Source: Parabacteroides goldsteinii DSM 19448 = WAL 12034 (GTDB lineage: Bacteria > Bacteroidota > Bacteroidia > Bacteroidales > Tannerellaceae). From it: DNA of 64,000 nt. How positions within the stretch are numbered: the stretch's first letter is position 1; every line of letters begins with the position of its first letter. The translations under genes were made by a program, and so were the position numbers. Location of the stretch: contig NZ_KQ033915.1 of NCBI RefSeq assembly GCF_000969835.1, positions 48,513 to 112,512 of the forward strand, read 5' to 3'. This document shows positions 9,670 to 18,262 of the stretch, in pieces. The notes beneath the pieces were generated by a model. It was given only the letters and a program-made list of their open reading frames with translations, did no database searches and was not told the DNA's origin.

Positions 9670-10908
9670 ATGTATAGTCTGGCAATCCACTTTTACGCAT
9701 TTATCATTGCGTTGATTTCTCCATTCCATAAGAAGGCCCGGATCATGCGTCTGGGGCAGTGGAAAACGAATTCCATTCTTCGTGAGAAGATCGACCGGAA
9801 TGCAAAATATATCTGGTTTCATGCTTCTTCCCTGGGCGAGTTCGAACAGGGACGTCCGATGATGGAGAAGATCAAGGCGGAACATCCGGAGTATAAAATA
9901 CTACTTACTTTCTTTTCCCCTTCGGGATATGAAGTCCGTAAGAATTATAACGGGGCAGATGTCATTTGCTATCTGCCCTTCGATACGCCTTACCGGGTGA
10001 AGAAATTCCTGAATCTGGCAAATCCTTCCATTGCTGTATTTATTAAATACGAGTTTTGGGGAAACTACCTGCAAGAGTTGAAGCATCGCAATATCCCGGT
10101 GTACATCATTTCATCCATATTCCGTCGCGATCAGTTGTTCTTCCAGTGGTTCGGTTATCCGTACCGGAAGATGCTTTATTGCTTTACCCATTTGTTTGTG
10201 CAGGATGACCGTTCGGCAGCTTTGCTGAAAGAGTTCGGGATAACGAATGTAACTGTTACGGGAGATACCCGTTTCGATCGGGTACTGGATGTCCGTAACC
10301 AGGCACGTGAGTTATCGCCAGTGGAACATTTTGTCTGTGAAGGAGGAAAGGAGAAAAGATTGACTCTTGTAGCCGGAAGTTCCTGGCCGCAGGATGAAGA
10401 GATTCTGATCCCTTATTTCAATGAGCATCCGGAGATGAAGCTGATCATCGCTCCGCACGAGATTCATCGCGAACATCTGATGTATATCGAGTCGTTGTTG
10501 AAACGTCCTTCCGTCCGTTTGTCGGATGTGTTTCATGACCAGTCTTTGGCGGAAGGTAAAGATTGTCTGATTGTCGACAGTTTCGGTTTATTGTCCTCTA
10601 TCTACCGGTACGGAACGATCGCTTATATTGGTGGTGGTTTCGGAGCGGGTATTCATAACACGCTTGAAGCGGCAGTGTATGGCATCCCTGTTTTATTCGG
10701 TCCGAAATATCATAAATTCAAGGAAGCAAAAGACCTGATCAAGGTGGGAGGCGGCTTCTCCGTATCAGATAAACAATCCTTCTGCGAGAAGATGGATGAA
10801 TTGCTGACCTATCATGAAGTGCTGGAAGCTGCGGGCGAAAGTGCCGGACAGTTTGTAAATGGCAATGCCGGGGCGACAGATAAGATATTACGAATAATAA
10901 AGTTGTAA
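9670..10908 (+). CDS. waaA: 3-deoxy-D-manno-octulosonic acid (Kdo) transferase
   Basis: Adds Kdo from CMP-Kdo to the lipid A precursor at the inner membrane, the first inner-core step of LPS. The N terminus is a membrane anchor (MYSLAIHFYAFIIALISPF), followed by the GT30 N-terminal domain with the conserved ASSLGEFEQGRP segment and a GT-B C-terminal domain with IGGGFGAGIHNTLEAA, the nucleotide-sugar loop. The length of 412 is normal. It follows gltX by 3 bp and is closed by a long hairpin terminator. How many Kdo units it adds cannot be read from sequence. Confidence 0.95.
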   Translation: MYSLAIHFYAFIIALISPFHKKARIMRLGQWKTNSILREKIDRNAKYIWFHASSLGEFEQGRPMMEKIKAEHPEYKILLTFFSPSGYEVRKNYNGADVICYLPFDTPYRVKKFLNLANPSIAVFIKYEFWGNYLQELKHRNIPVYIISSIFRRDQLFFQWFGYPYRKMLYCFTHLFVQDDRSAALLKEFGITNVTVTGDTRFDRVLDVRNQARELSPVEHFVCEGGKEKRLTLVAGSSWPQDEEILIPYFNEHPEMKLIIAPHEIHREHLMYIESLLKRPSVRLSDVFHDQSLAEGKDCLIVDSFGLLSSIYRYGTIAYIGGGFGAGIHNTLEAAVYGIPVLFGPKYHKFKEAKDLIKVGGGFSVSDKQSFCEKMDELLTYHEVLEAAGESAGQFVNGNAGATDKILRIIKL

Positions 10909-10913
10909 AAAAT

Positions 10914-10982
10914 ATACCGATTGATCTGGTGTTTGATTTTAGGTTTATGCCGATAAGGAATTGGACACCAGTCAATCGGTAT
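10914..10982. terminator. Bidirectional hairpin terminator between convergent genes
   Basis: ATACCGATTGATCTGGTGT (10914-10932) pairs with ACACCAGTCAATCGGTAT (10965-10982) with one bulged T. A T-run follows on the plus strand and an A-run precedes it, so it can serve waaA and the minus-strand SusD gene. Confidence 0.8.
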
Positions 10983-10993
10983 TTTGTTTTTTA

Positions 10994-11046
10994 GCCCCGG
11001 AGTCTCCGAATCCGGTGTATTCCACTTTCTTCCGATCGTCCGGGGC
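10994..11046. repeat. Second inverted repeat in the waaA-SusD gap
   Basis: GCCCCGGA (10994-11001) and TCCGGGGC (11039-11046) are perfect complements with 37 bp between them. There is no T-run, so it may be a transcript-end stability structure for the SusD mRNA rather than a terminator. Confidence 0.4.
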
Positions 11047-11094
11047 ATAGCGCATTGTTGATGTTTCTAATGAATTGCGCTTCTTATCATTGGT

Positions 11095-12987
11095 CTATTC
11101 TGTTTCAGGAATTACTTCACCTACTTTCAGGGGAGTGATGTTGTTTTCTGCTCCCGGATATCCGATATTCTGATTGATGACTCCTCCGGTATTTGTCTTG
11201 ATCGCATTTTCCGGAACGGGCCACAGTACATGATGTACACTCAGGCGATATTCGCCATAAGGGATAACGATACCTTTATTATAGAAGTTATTGTGCTTGA
11301 TCACCCAGTCAAAATAGAAATTCACGCCTGCATCTTTGTTGTTTGTTCCGGTTCCACCTGGTCCTGAGAAATTATTCAGGGTATAGATACGTCCTCCGAA
11401 AGCCTCACATGCTTTGCCTGTTTTGGCATACAGATAGGATATACGGACCAGTTCTACATGGCGGTTCTCTTCATAATACAACTCACGGGCACGTTCAGCC
11501 AGAACTTCTGCTATACCGATCGTACCGGTCAAAGGCTCTGCTCCGGCACGTGCACGGACGATATTCAGCATGGAGGTGGCGTTGGCATTGTCGCCTTTCC
11601 AGTAATAGCATTCGGCCATCATCAGATAGGTTTCTGCTGAACGATAGATATACCAGGGTGTTTCTCCACCCTGAAGATCCTGGGTTTTCGTTGGGTCCGG
11701 GACAAACAGTTTATAATGCGGCCACATGTACCAGCAACGGATGGAGTCTGCCACGGAAATGTCGTTCGGACGGACCAGCTGCTGACCATACCACGGGCTG
11801 TTGTTCTTCTTCAGGCTCGGCTCATTATACCGAAGGTCTTCCATACGTTTCCAGCTGTCATGATTGTTCGGGCTGCGCAGGTCATTCTTTTCCTTGTCGG
11901 TCCAGATCTCATACTGGAAATAATTCGTAGGACGACAGGTTCCGATGCCACGGCCGTAGTTGGCATCATTGTCAATTTCCGTGTTTTTGTCTTCGGAAGC
12001 AGGGACGATGGCTGTTCCTGATTTTCCGTCGGGTGTCTTGATCGCTGCCCCTTTTGCCCAGTAAGGGAGTCCGTTACGCATTGTATAAATACGTTTGTCT
12101 CCGGCTTCGACGATGTCGGGGTAGGCTACCACATACATGATGCCCTCTGTGTTGCTCATGTCTATTTTGGCTTCTACGCTATGCAGGTCATGCATTAAAT
12201 TCGTATTGGGCTTGTTCTGGTTGGTCGTGAAGCGCTGTGTCATCAGCGGGTGCCGGGCGACGACTTCCTTTCCAACTTCAATGGCTCGGTCAAAGTCTCC
12301 CAATGACATGCATATTTTCATCAGTAACATACCGCAGGCATCTTTGTTGGCTCGGCCCCGGTCCATTTGTTCGGGTACCCATTGGTAAGCGAATTCCATA
12401 TCTTTTTTACATTGCTCAAGAATACTCCAACGGTCATAGGAGTAAAAGTCGAGTTTCGGCCGGGTAATTTCTTCACTTAACCAGGGAACGTCTCCGAACT
12501 GGTGGGTGAGTTTATAGTAACGATAGGAGCGGTGGAAATAGGCCCCGCCCAGTACGGCATTCCGCTCCGCCTCATCCTTAAAAGTGGCGGCATCCAGACG
12601 GCTGATCACGATATTGGCGTACTTGATTCCTTTAAAACCTTCTGCCCAATACCAGCCGTTCTTGCCTTTCATATCATTCTTGGTTCGGGCAGGAAGCATC
12701 TCGTTATCGAAGTCCACCAACGAACCGCTTTCGTCGGTTTTCCCATGTACGGCAATATCTGCGGTGTACATTTCCGTCAGGATCGGGGCACCGTCCGTAA
12801 AGAATTCGTGGCGCATATTACGTTCACAGGCAACCAGTGCCGAATACAAACCGGCAGCATCTACATAGGTGTTTTCGGGAGTATAAAAAGATAGCGGCTT
12901 CGGGTCGAGCCAACTGTCACTGCAGGAATTCAGTAAAGGTAAGGCTGCTAAGGCCAGTACCAGGTATTTTTTATTATTCTGATTCAT
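11095..12987 (-). CDS. RagB/SusD family nutrient-uptake outer-membrane lipoprotein
   Basis: Second SusD of the window, 630 residues, with lipobox LLNSC (Cys22) followed by SDSW. The segment YLMMAECYYWKGDNANATSM is a typical SusD TPR helix pair, and RARELYYEENRHVELVRI is the conserved C-terminal block. It lies 29 bp downstream of its SusC partner on the minus strand and ends at a bidirectional terminator. No carbohydrate-active enzyme is in the same operon, so the ligand is not indicated; the nearest candidate is the GH92 gene at 18.3 kb on the opposite strand. Confidence 0.95.
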   Translation of the reverse strand: MNQNNKKYLVLALAALPLLNSCSDSWLDPKPLSFYTPENTYVDAAGLYSALVACERNMRHEFFTDGAPILTEMYTADIAVHGKTDESGSLVDFDNEMLPARTKNDMKGKNGWYWAEGFKGIKYANIVISRLDAATFKDEAERNAVLGGAYFHRSYRYYKLTHQFGDVPWLSEEITRPKLDFYSYDRWSILEQCKKDMEFAYQWVPEQMDRGRANKDACGMLLMKICMSLGDFDRAIEVGKEVVARHPLMTQRFTTNQNKPNTNLMHDLHSVEAKIDMSNTEGIMYVVAYPDIVEAGDKRIYTMRNGLPYWAKGAAIKTPDGKSGTAIVPASEDKNTEIDNDANYGRGIGTCRPTNYFQYEIWTDKEKNDLRSPNNHDSWKRMEDLRYNEPSLKKNNSPWYGQQLVRPNDISVADSIRCWYMWPHYKLFVPDPTKTQDLQGGETPWYIYRSAETYLMMAECYYWKGDNANATSMLNIVRARAGAEPLTGTIGIAEVLAERARELYYEENRHVELVRISYLYAKTGKACEAFGGRIYTLNNFSGPGGTGTNNKDAGVNFYFDWVIKHNNFYNKGIVIPYGEYRLSVHHVLWPVPENAIKTNTGGVINQNIGYPGAENNITPLKVGEVIPETE

Positions 12988-13016
12988 AATCTTAATTCTT
13001 ATGGGTTAATCAATGT

Positions 13017-16000
13017 TTATAAAGTAAAGTTTACACCGAAATTGACGGTTCTCAGCGTCGTGTCACCGCCTTCCGGATCGCCGAAAGTCCATCCCGTGAT
13101 GACGAACGGGTTACGGACGGCAACGGAGAAACGCATGTTCTGTACGGAGAATCTTTTCAGGAAGTCCTGCGGTACATTATATGACAGTGTGATGTTTTCC
13201 ATACGCACGAATGTTTTCTTTACATAATTACTGCCGATGTTCTTGGAACCCAGGCGTCCGTAATCGTTCGTCGGATTATCTTTTGTCCAGCGCGGGATAT
13301 CTACAACGGTGTAGCGGTCGAACATTCCTCCCGTATTGGCTGCCCGGTTGAAGGTTCCGTATTGCCCGATGTGCGAATACACCATAAAGGATAAATTGAA
13401 GTTCTTATAGAATGTGAACTCATTTCTCCAGGACCAGCGGAAGCGTGGAGTGGTGTAACCCTGGAATATTTTGTCATCATTATCCATTACCCCGTCGTTA
13501 TTCTGGTCGATATATTTGAAATCACCCGGCTTATTTCCATATTTGGCAGCCTCTTCTTCTTCTCCGAGTTGCCAGACGCCGTCGCGTTCATAGTCCCAGA
13601 TCTGATCCGTATCATGCCCGATAAACCATTTGTTTGCCAGGTCGTCCGCTTCTTTATAACCGATCACATTCCCGTCGGCATCCTTTATTTCTTCTTTGTC
13701 TCCGTACAGATGTTTGATCTTCCGCCGGTTGAAAGAGAAGGTTCCGCTCGAATTCCATGAGAAGTTTCTGTTCTCTATCACATTGGCATTCAAGGTTAGT
13801 TCAAAACCACGGTTGGTCAGTGTACCCAGGTTGGCCTTCACATTGTCATATCCTAAAATAGAGGGCAGGGAGCGGTTAACCAGCAGGTCGTTGGTTTCGG
13901 CCATGTAGGTTTCCATGCTACCGCTCAGTCTGTCACCGCACACAGAGAAGTCGATACCTATATTATAAGAGGCAGTACGTTCCCATTTCAATGTATTGTT
14001 CGGCATACGGTTGATGTATATCTGGGAGGTAACATACACATTTCCGTTCTGGTCGATATAGGGATGCAGTCCGGAGTTGAGGGAAGCCAATGCATCATAT
14101 TGACCGATATCCCTGTTCCCGTTCTGTCCCCAGGAGAAACGGAGTTTTCCGTAATTCAGCCAGCTGCCCGATGCCTCCATGAATTTTTCGGAAGTAAAGA
14201 CCCATCCTAAAGCCACGGCAGGGAATGTGGCACGCGGATTCATTTGCCCGAAAGCGGAATAACCGTCACGGCGTACCGAGGCTGTGATCAGATACTTATC
14301 CTTGAAAGAGTAGAATATACGTCCCATCAGCGCATCCCCCGTTTTATAAGTATCGTTACTGGAAACGGATGGAATGGCTCCTGCTCCGATGTTATGATAT
14401 CCCAGTACGTCGCTCGGGGTAAATTGCTGGTTCTTGGCTACCGTTTGCCACCATTGTCCTTTTTCCGCATTGAACAGGAATGTCGCTTCTACACGGTGAT
14501 CCTTTCCGAACTCCTGTTTCCAGCGTACAATATGGTCAAGCAGCCAGTTGAACGTTTTCTCGTTTTTACGTTCCGACTTGCCGCCTTCTCCGGCCCATTC
14601 GGGGTGCTGGGACGATTCATGGTTCATGTATTCGTACCAATGGTAACGGGGAGTAAAATTCATTTGATATTCCAGGCCGAAGGGTAGTTTCAGGATGGCA
14701 TACAAATTGGCATTGAAATCATGGTTTATATCGCGTCTGTCACGGTACAGGTTGTCAAAGAACGGATTTTTTGTATTGTTGTCGCCGGAGGGATACATCC
14801 GGTACGGACTATCCAGGTTGTCAATTTCATTAGTCGTGTAAGGCGAATTATGTTCACGCTGGTCGACATCAGCTGCCAGATAACCGCCGATACGGGTTGC
14901 GAACTGGGAATTCAGTCCGACAGTAAGAAAAGAAGTAACCTTTGATTCCAGATTCAGTCGTGAGCGGAAGTTCCGGTAGCGGTCGCCGGTTTTTACTCCT
15001 TCACGGTCGGCATATCCTAACGACCAGTAATAAGAGAAATTATCCGTACGGTTGGAAATACTGGTGGTATAATCCTGTTGCAGGCCGGTCTGATAAACAA
15101 TGTCATCCCAATTGGTTTCCACACCATTCAGATAATTTTCAATCTCGATGTTCTGTAGATTCAGACGGGTTAGCCAGGTCGTGACCAGTGTCTTGTCATC
15201 AGGCAGGGCTGAACCCGGATTTTTCTGATCGTAATTATACCATGTCAAAGGATCGATTCCCATCGATGACAAGGTTCGCGGGTCGGCATATTTGCCGGGT
15301 TGTGCGGTTAACTCGTCTTGTGATAACAAGCCTTCTGCATATTCCTGACGGAAAGCCAGAAAGCCGGCTCCGTCGACAGTCTTAGGCAGTCGGGAATTAT
15401 GTACCAGGCCGACATTGGCATTAAAAGTGATAACCGGCTTGCCCGTATTCCCCTTTTTTGTCGTAATGGCAATAACGCCATTAGCTGCTTTGGCCCCATA
15501 GACAGCGACTGAACTGGCATCTTTCAGAACATCGATGCTTTCGACATCCATGGCATTGATATCCTGCATGGAACCGTCGTAAATGACACCATCCAGTACG
15601 ATCAGGGGAGCCGAACCTGCGCTTAATGTGTTTTTCCCTCGTATCTGCAGGTCGGCTGTACCGGCTGCATCGGTAGACATACTGATGGATAAACCGGCTG
15701 CACTGGCACGTAGCAGGTCCTGGACAGACCGTGGAGCTTCTGCTTCCATTTTTTCTGCTTTTACACGGGAAATAGCACCAGTCAGGTCTTTTTTCTTAGC
15801 CGTGCCGTAACCGATAACCAGCACTTCGTCCAGTTCTTCGGTGTCTTCTTTTAGCGTGATTGTGAGCATTTCCTGGCTGACGACAGGAATTTCCTCCGTT
15901 ACATAACCGATATAAGAGCATACTAATACCGGCTTTTTCCCAGATACATTCAGACTGAACATTCCGTCACTACCGGTTATGGTCCCATTGGTCTTTCCTT

Positions 16001-16157
16001 TTTCCATAACATTCACACCGATAAGTGCTTCTCCTGAATGATCTTTTACAATACCTTTAACGGTAGTTCTTTGCGCATAGGCCTGACAGATAAACATCCC
16101 TGATAAGAATAGTATCAAGGCGAACCGATGAAAAAAACTGAGAACATGATTTTTCAT
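13017..16157 (-). CDS. SusC/RagA family TonB-linked outer-membrane transporter
   Basis: Full-length transporter of 1,046 residues. The order is signal peptide (ending near AYAQ, about residue 29), CarboxypepD_reg-like domain (about 31-110), a LDEVLVIGYGT motif at the junction to the plug, plug domain containing IRGKNTLSAGSAPLIVLDGV and the SusC signature SIDVLKDASSVAVYGAKAANG, then a 22-strand barrel ending FGVNFTL. There is no N-terminal STN domain, so direct signalling to an anti-sigma factor is not expected. It heads a SusC-SusD operon with a long, structured 5' leader. Confidence 0.97.
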   Translation of the reverse strand: MKNHVLSFFHRFALILFLSGMFICQAYAQRTTVKGIVKDHSGEALIGVNVMEKGKTNGTITGSDGMFSLNVSGKKPVLVCSYIGYVTEEIPVVSQEMLTITLKEDTEELDEVLVIGYGTAKKKDLTGAISRVKAEKMEAEAPRSVQDLLRASAAGLSISMSTDAAGTADLQIRGKNTLSAGSAPLIVLDGVIYDGSMQDINAMDVESIDVLKDASSVAVYGAKAANGVIAITTKKGNTGKPVITFNANVGLVHNSRLPKTVDGAGFLAFRQEYAEGLLSQDELTAQPGKYADPRTLSSMGIDPLTWYNYDQKNPGSALPDDKTLVTTWLTRLNLQNIEIENYLNGVETNWDDIVYQTGLQQDYTTSISNRTDNFSYYWSLGYADREGVKTGDRYRNFRSRLNLESKVTSFLTVGLNSQFATRIGGYLAADVDQREHNSPYTTNEIDNLDSPYRMYPSGDNNTKNPFFDNLYRDRRDINHDFNANLYAILKLPFGLEYQMNFTPRYHWYEYMNHESSQHPEWAGEGGKSERKNEKTFNWLLDHIVRWKQEFGKDHRVEATFLFNAEKGQWWQTVAKNQQFTPSDVLGYHNIGAGAIPSVSSNDTYKTGDALMGRIFYSFKDKYLITASVRRDGYSAFGQMNPRATFPAVALGWVFTSEKFMEASGSWLNYGKLRFSWGQNGNRDIGQYDALASLNSGLHPYIDQNGNVYVTSQIYINRMPNNTLKWERTASYNIGIDFSVCGDRLSGSMETYMAETNDLLVNRSLPSILGYDNVKANLGTLTNRGFELTLNANVIENRNFSWNSSGTFSFNRRKIKHLYGDKEEIKDADGNVIGYKEADDLANKWFIGHDTDQIWDYERDGVWQLGEEEEAAKYGNKPGDFKYIDQNNDGVMDNDDKIFQGYTTPRFRWSWRNEFTFYKNFNLSFMVYSHIGQYGTFNRAANTGGMFDRYTVVDIPRWTKDNPTNDYGRLGSKNIGSNYVKKTFVRMENITLSYNVPQDFLKRFSVQNMRFSVAVRNPFVITGWTFGDPEGGDTTLRTVNFGVNFTL

Positions 16158-16216
16158 ACAAATACTAATACTAGATATCCATCAATCCCCAAGTGGATGG
16201 TTATACAAATAAAAGA

Positions 16217-16293
16217 GGCGTGAGGATTGTTGATTATATCTAGTTGGAGGCCTTCGACTGCCCTGTAGCTAATATAAACAACAACTCACGCCC
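16217..16293 (-). promoter_or_regulatory. Structured leader element A upstream of SusC
   Basis: Read on the minus strand, GCGTGAG pairs with CTCACGC, TTGTTG with CAACAA, and TATATTAG with CTAGATATA, closing a loop that contains CTACA, TCGAAG and TCCAA. A short U-rich stretch (CTCTTTTATTT) follows the 3' arm. It lies about 60 nt before the SusC start codon within the predicted leader, so it could act as an attenuator. A diverged copy in inverse orientation lies at 16366-16434. Confidence 0.55.
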
Positions 16294-16365
16294 TTTTATC
16301 TAGTATATCCATAGAGACATATGCATATAACAATGCCTATGAACAGATATAACAAGGAAAGGTAC

Positions 16366-16434
16366 GTGAGCGTTCTTGTTGTCTATTATCTAGCTACATT
16401 GAAAAGTGTCGAAGTTTCCAACTAAGATAATATC
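16366..16434 (+). repeat. Element B, diverged inverted copy of element A
   Basis: On the plus strand this stretch reads GTGAG, TTGTTGT, AGCTACA, TCGAAG, TCCAACTA, then GATAATA in the same order and spacing as element A read on the minus strand. Its stem (TATTATCTAG with CTAAGATAATA) differs in sequence from that of A but keeps pairing, while the loop motifs are conserved. That pattern suggests selection on structure. The two copies are also complementary to each other within one leader transcript. Confidence 0.5.
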
Positions 16435-16499
16435 TTTAAAACGCTTCCGTAATCAATAAAATGTACCGACCAATAACGCTTTACCAGTGTGTACGGCAA

Positions 16500-16531
16500 C
16501 AAATGTATGGAGAAGTGTTGAATAAAGCAAA
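16500..16531 (-). promoter_or_regulatory. SusC promoter
   Basis: On the minus strand, TTTG (16531-16528), a 20-nt spacer, then TACATTTG (16507-16500): an exact match to the Bacteroidetes -33/-7 pattern. It implies a leader of about 335-340 nt before the SusC ATG. Confidence 0.7.
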
Positions 16532-16650
16532 TAAAAACGAAAAAGTTTTTCATTAGATGATGTCATAATATTCTGAGCTACTGCATCAAAATGATGGTTA
16601 ATCCCTATTAAATGGTGTTATATTCAAGATTAGAAATAAATGAACCTGTC

Positions 16651-16728
16651 ATTTGTCATATATAAACAGCAAGAAGAATAATGGCAAATGACAAATAGCA
16701 TTGCAAATAAAAAGTCCATTTGCAATGC
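16651..16728. repeat. Nested dyads with TGCAAAT/ACAAAT motifs
   Basis: ATTTGTCAT (16651-16659) is complementary to ATGACAAAT (16688-16696), and GCATTGCAAAT (16698-16708) to ATTTGCAATGC (16718-16728). A further TATTGCAAATAACAAATAG lies near 16764-16782. No T-run follows, so operator sites are more likely than a terminator. No gene is supported here: an open frame at 16688-16876 has no recognisable features. Confidence 0.5.
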
Positions 16729-16910
16729 TTCATTATCCTTATTAGCAGTGAGTTACACCGGTATATTGCAAATAACAAATAGAATGTTGAAAACTTTGTG
16801 TATAAAGGATGTTTTTATCATGCCCCCTTCTTTAAACTATTGCTATCCTCCAGTCTTACTAAATCATAGCCTATAACAAACTAATAGTTAACTCCCGACT
16901 CTGAATAATT

Positions 16911-16998
16911 ACCCTGTACAGGATAACTGACCAGCCTGTACACCTTGGCGAATTAACCTGTACACCTTAATCGGTTACCCTGTACACCCTGGCAATAA
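16911..16998. repeat. 22-bp tandem repeat, four copies with TGTACA cores
   Basis: Four head-to-tail 22-bp units at 16911, 16933, 16955 and 16977, each carrying CCTGTACA, the last three followed by CC. The palindrome TGTACA recurs every 22 bp, about two helical turns, so the cores face the same side of DNA. The units touch without spacers, so this is not a CRISPR array. It lies about 200 bp before the AbiEii-type operon. Confidence 0.85.
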
Positions 16999-17192
16999 TG
17001 AGTCCTTACTTGTCAATTAGTTAGTAGGGAGGAATAAATTAGTATCCCTGCTTTCGCCGGTTAGTTTGTGATTGTATCCTCCGATGATGTAATAAACATT
17101 TAGAATATGGGAAATAGGGGATGGAGTCGATGGGGCATTCCAATAAAAAGATAATTGTTGTGAGGAGGATAAATAATAAAAACGCTTGAATA

Positions 17193-17224
17193 ATTGTATC
17201 TTCATCCGAAATGTAGTAAATTTG
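17193..17224 (+). promoter_or_regulatory. Promoter of the AbiEii-type operon
   Basis: ATTG (17193-17196), 20-nt spacer, TAAATTTG (17217-17224), which fits the Bacteroidetes consensus; it lies 23 bp before the first ATG. Confidence 0.7.
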
Positions 17225-17247
17225 TATAGGTACAAAAAGAACAGGAA

Positions 17248-17574
17248 ATGACTATATTTGATGAATATAAGACATACACAGGTGATGCATCAATCTCCTC
17301 TTCCTTGCTTTGGGAATATGACTTGTCTCATTTTGATTGGTGGAAATCAAGAAAAGTAGTAGTTCAACGTGTCATAGAGAGGGGATGGCTAAAGGATTTT
17401 TATGCTGCATTTAAATTGTATGGCGGTATAGAAGGATTTAGGGAAATAATAAAAGAAGTTCCCAATTTGTCGTCCCGGGATATGAATTTTGTCTGTATTG
17501 CCTTTAATCTTAAAAAAGAAGAACTAAAATGTTACACACGGAAACTGTTGCGAGATCAACTCTTGAACTCTTAA
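17248..17574 (+). CDS. DUF6922-type protein, probable antitoxin partner
   Basis: A 108-residue soluble protein. The segments LLWEYDLSHFDWWKSRKVVV and DMNFVCIAFNLKKEELKCYT match, from memory, the DUF6922 family of Bacteroidota, which commonly sits directly upstream of AbiEii/AbiGii-type nucleotidyltransferase genes. It overlaps the next gene by 46 bp in another frame, so translation is probably coupled. By analogy with AbiE systems it would be the antitoxin, but the antitoxin role of DUF6922 is inferred from position. No membrane segment or signal peptide is visible. Confidence 0.75.
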   Translation: MTIFDEYKTYTGDASISSSLLWEYDLSHFDWWKSRKVVVQRVIERGWLKDFYAAFKLYGGIEGFREIIKEVPNLSSRDMNFVCIAFNLKKEELKCYTRKLLRDQLLNS

Positions 17575-18173
17575 AAATGCTGGAAAGTGAAAGTGTGATG
17601 TCAAATTTTAATTTGGCAGGGGGAACTTCTTTGGCCTTATATTTAGGTCATAGAATCAGTGTTGATCTGGTTCTTTTTACACCGGAATCATTTGATGCAG
17701 GGAAACTAGAAATATTCCTTCGTGATAAATATGGTTTCTGTACTGACTTCATGGAAAAAAATACGTTGAAGGGAACTATAGACGGTGTTAAGATAGACTG
17801 CATCACCCATTCCTATAGCTATCTTGAAAAGCCATACACCGAGTCTGATATAAGATTGTATAGCATGGAGGATATCGTAGCCATGAAACTTTCTGCTGTT
17901 GCCGATAATGGTTCGCGGCTAAAAGATTTCATTGATATAGCTTTCCTTTCCACTCGCTTTCCTTTTAATTTAATGCTGAGATTGTATGAGCGTAAATTTC
18001 CCGGATCAAATCTCATTAGACCTTTCAAAGCTATTACTTATTTTGAAGACATAGATTTCGAAGAAGATATTGTTATGTTGAATGGTAAATATGATTGGAA
18101 ACTCATTGAAAGGAGACTGATTGATATGACTCAAATTCAAAATAAAGTTTTTGAGTCGTTTCCGCTCTCTTAG
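17529..18173 (+). CDS. AbiEii/AbiGii-type nucleotidyltransferase (DUF1814), possible toxin
   Basis: A 214-residue protein of the DUF1814 superfamily, the toxin half of type IV toxin-antitoxin and phage-abortive systems. The nucleotidyltransferase core is clear: GGTSLAL (31-37), then GHRISVDLVLF (40-50), and a third acidic site at KIDCI. Relatives normally read DLDLF; here the second Asp is Val48, one base change from Asp (GTT for GAT), so catalysis may be impaired. The C-terminal part (YSMEDIVAMKLSAVADNGSRLKD FIDI region) is typical. It overlaps DUF6922 by 46 bp. Whether the pair works as a toxin-antitoxin is uncertain. Confidence 0.8.
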   Translation: MLHTETVARSTLELLKMLESESVMSNFNLAGGTSLALYLGHRISVDLVLFTPESFDAGKLEIFLRDKYGFCTDFMEKNTLKGTIDGVKIDCITHSYSYLEKPYTESDIRLYSMEDIVAMKLSAVADNGSRLKDFIDIAFLSTRFPFNLMLRLYERKFPGSNLIRPFKAITYFEDIDFEEDIVMLNGKYDWKLIERRLIDMTQIQNKVFESFPLS

Positions 18174-18262
18174 TTTATGTCTCATATGTAGGTTTGCAGA
18201 ATGGAAAAGTTCGAGGTGTAGTCCTAATATTCTTAATTTTATTCTTATCAATCGATAGCATT

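Noticed and set aside
11343..11930. A 195-codon plus-strand frame
   Set aside because: It lies wholly inside the minus-strand SusD gene, has Cys/His/Arg-rich low-plausibility sequence and no family features.
16217..16440. Elements A and B as the arms of a second invertible promoter
   Set aside because: The arms are too diverged for site-specific inversion, and the promoter at 16500-16531 lies outside them.
16688..16876. A 62-codon plus-strand frame in the SusC/AbiEii gap
   Set aside because: It overlaps the nested dyads, has no family features and no promoter at a suitable distance.
16911..16998. CRISPR array
   Set aside because: Units are contiguous 22-mers with no spacers and no cas genes nearby; the same applies to the array at 32069-32156.
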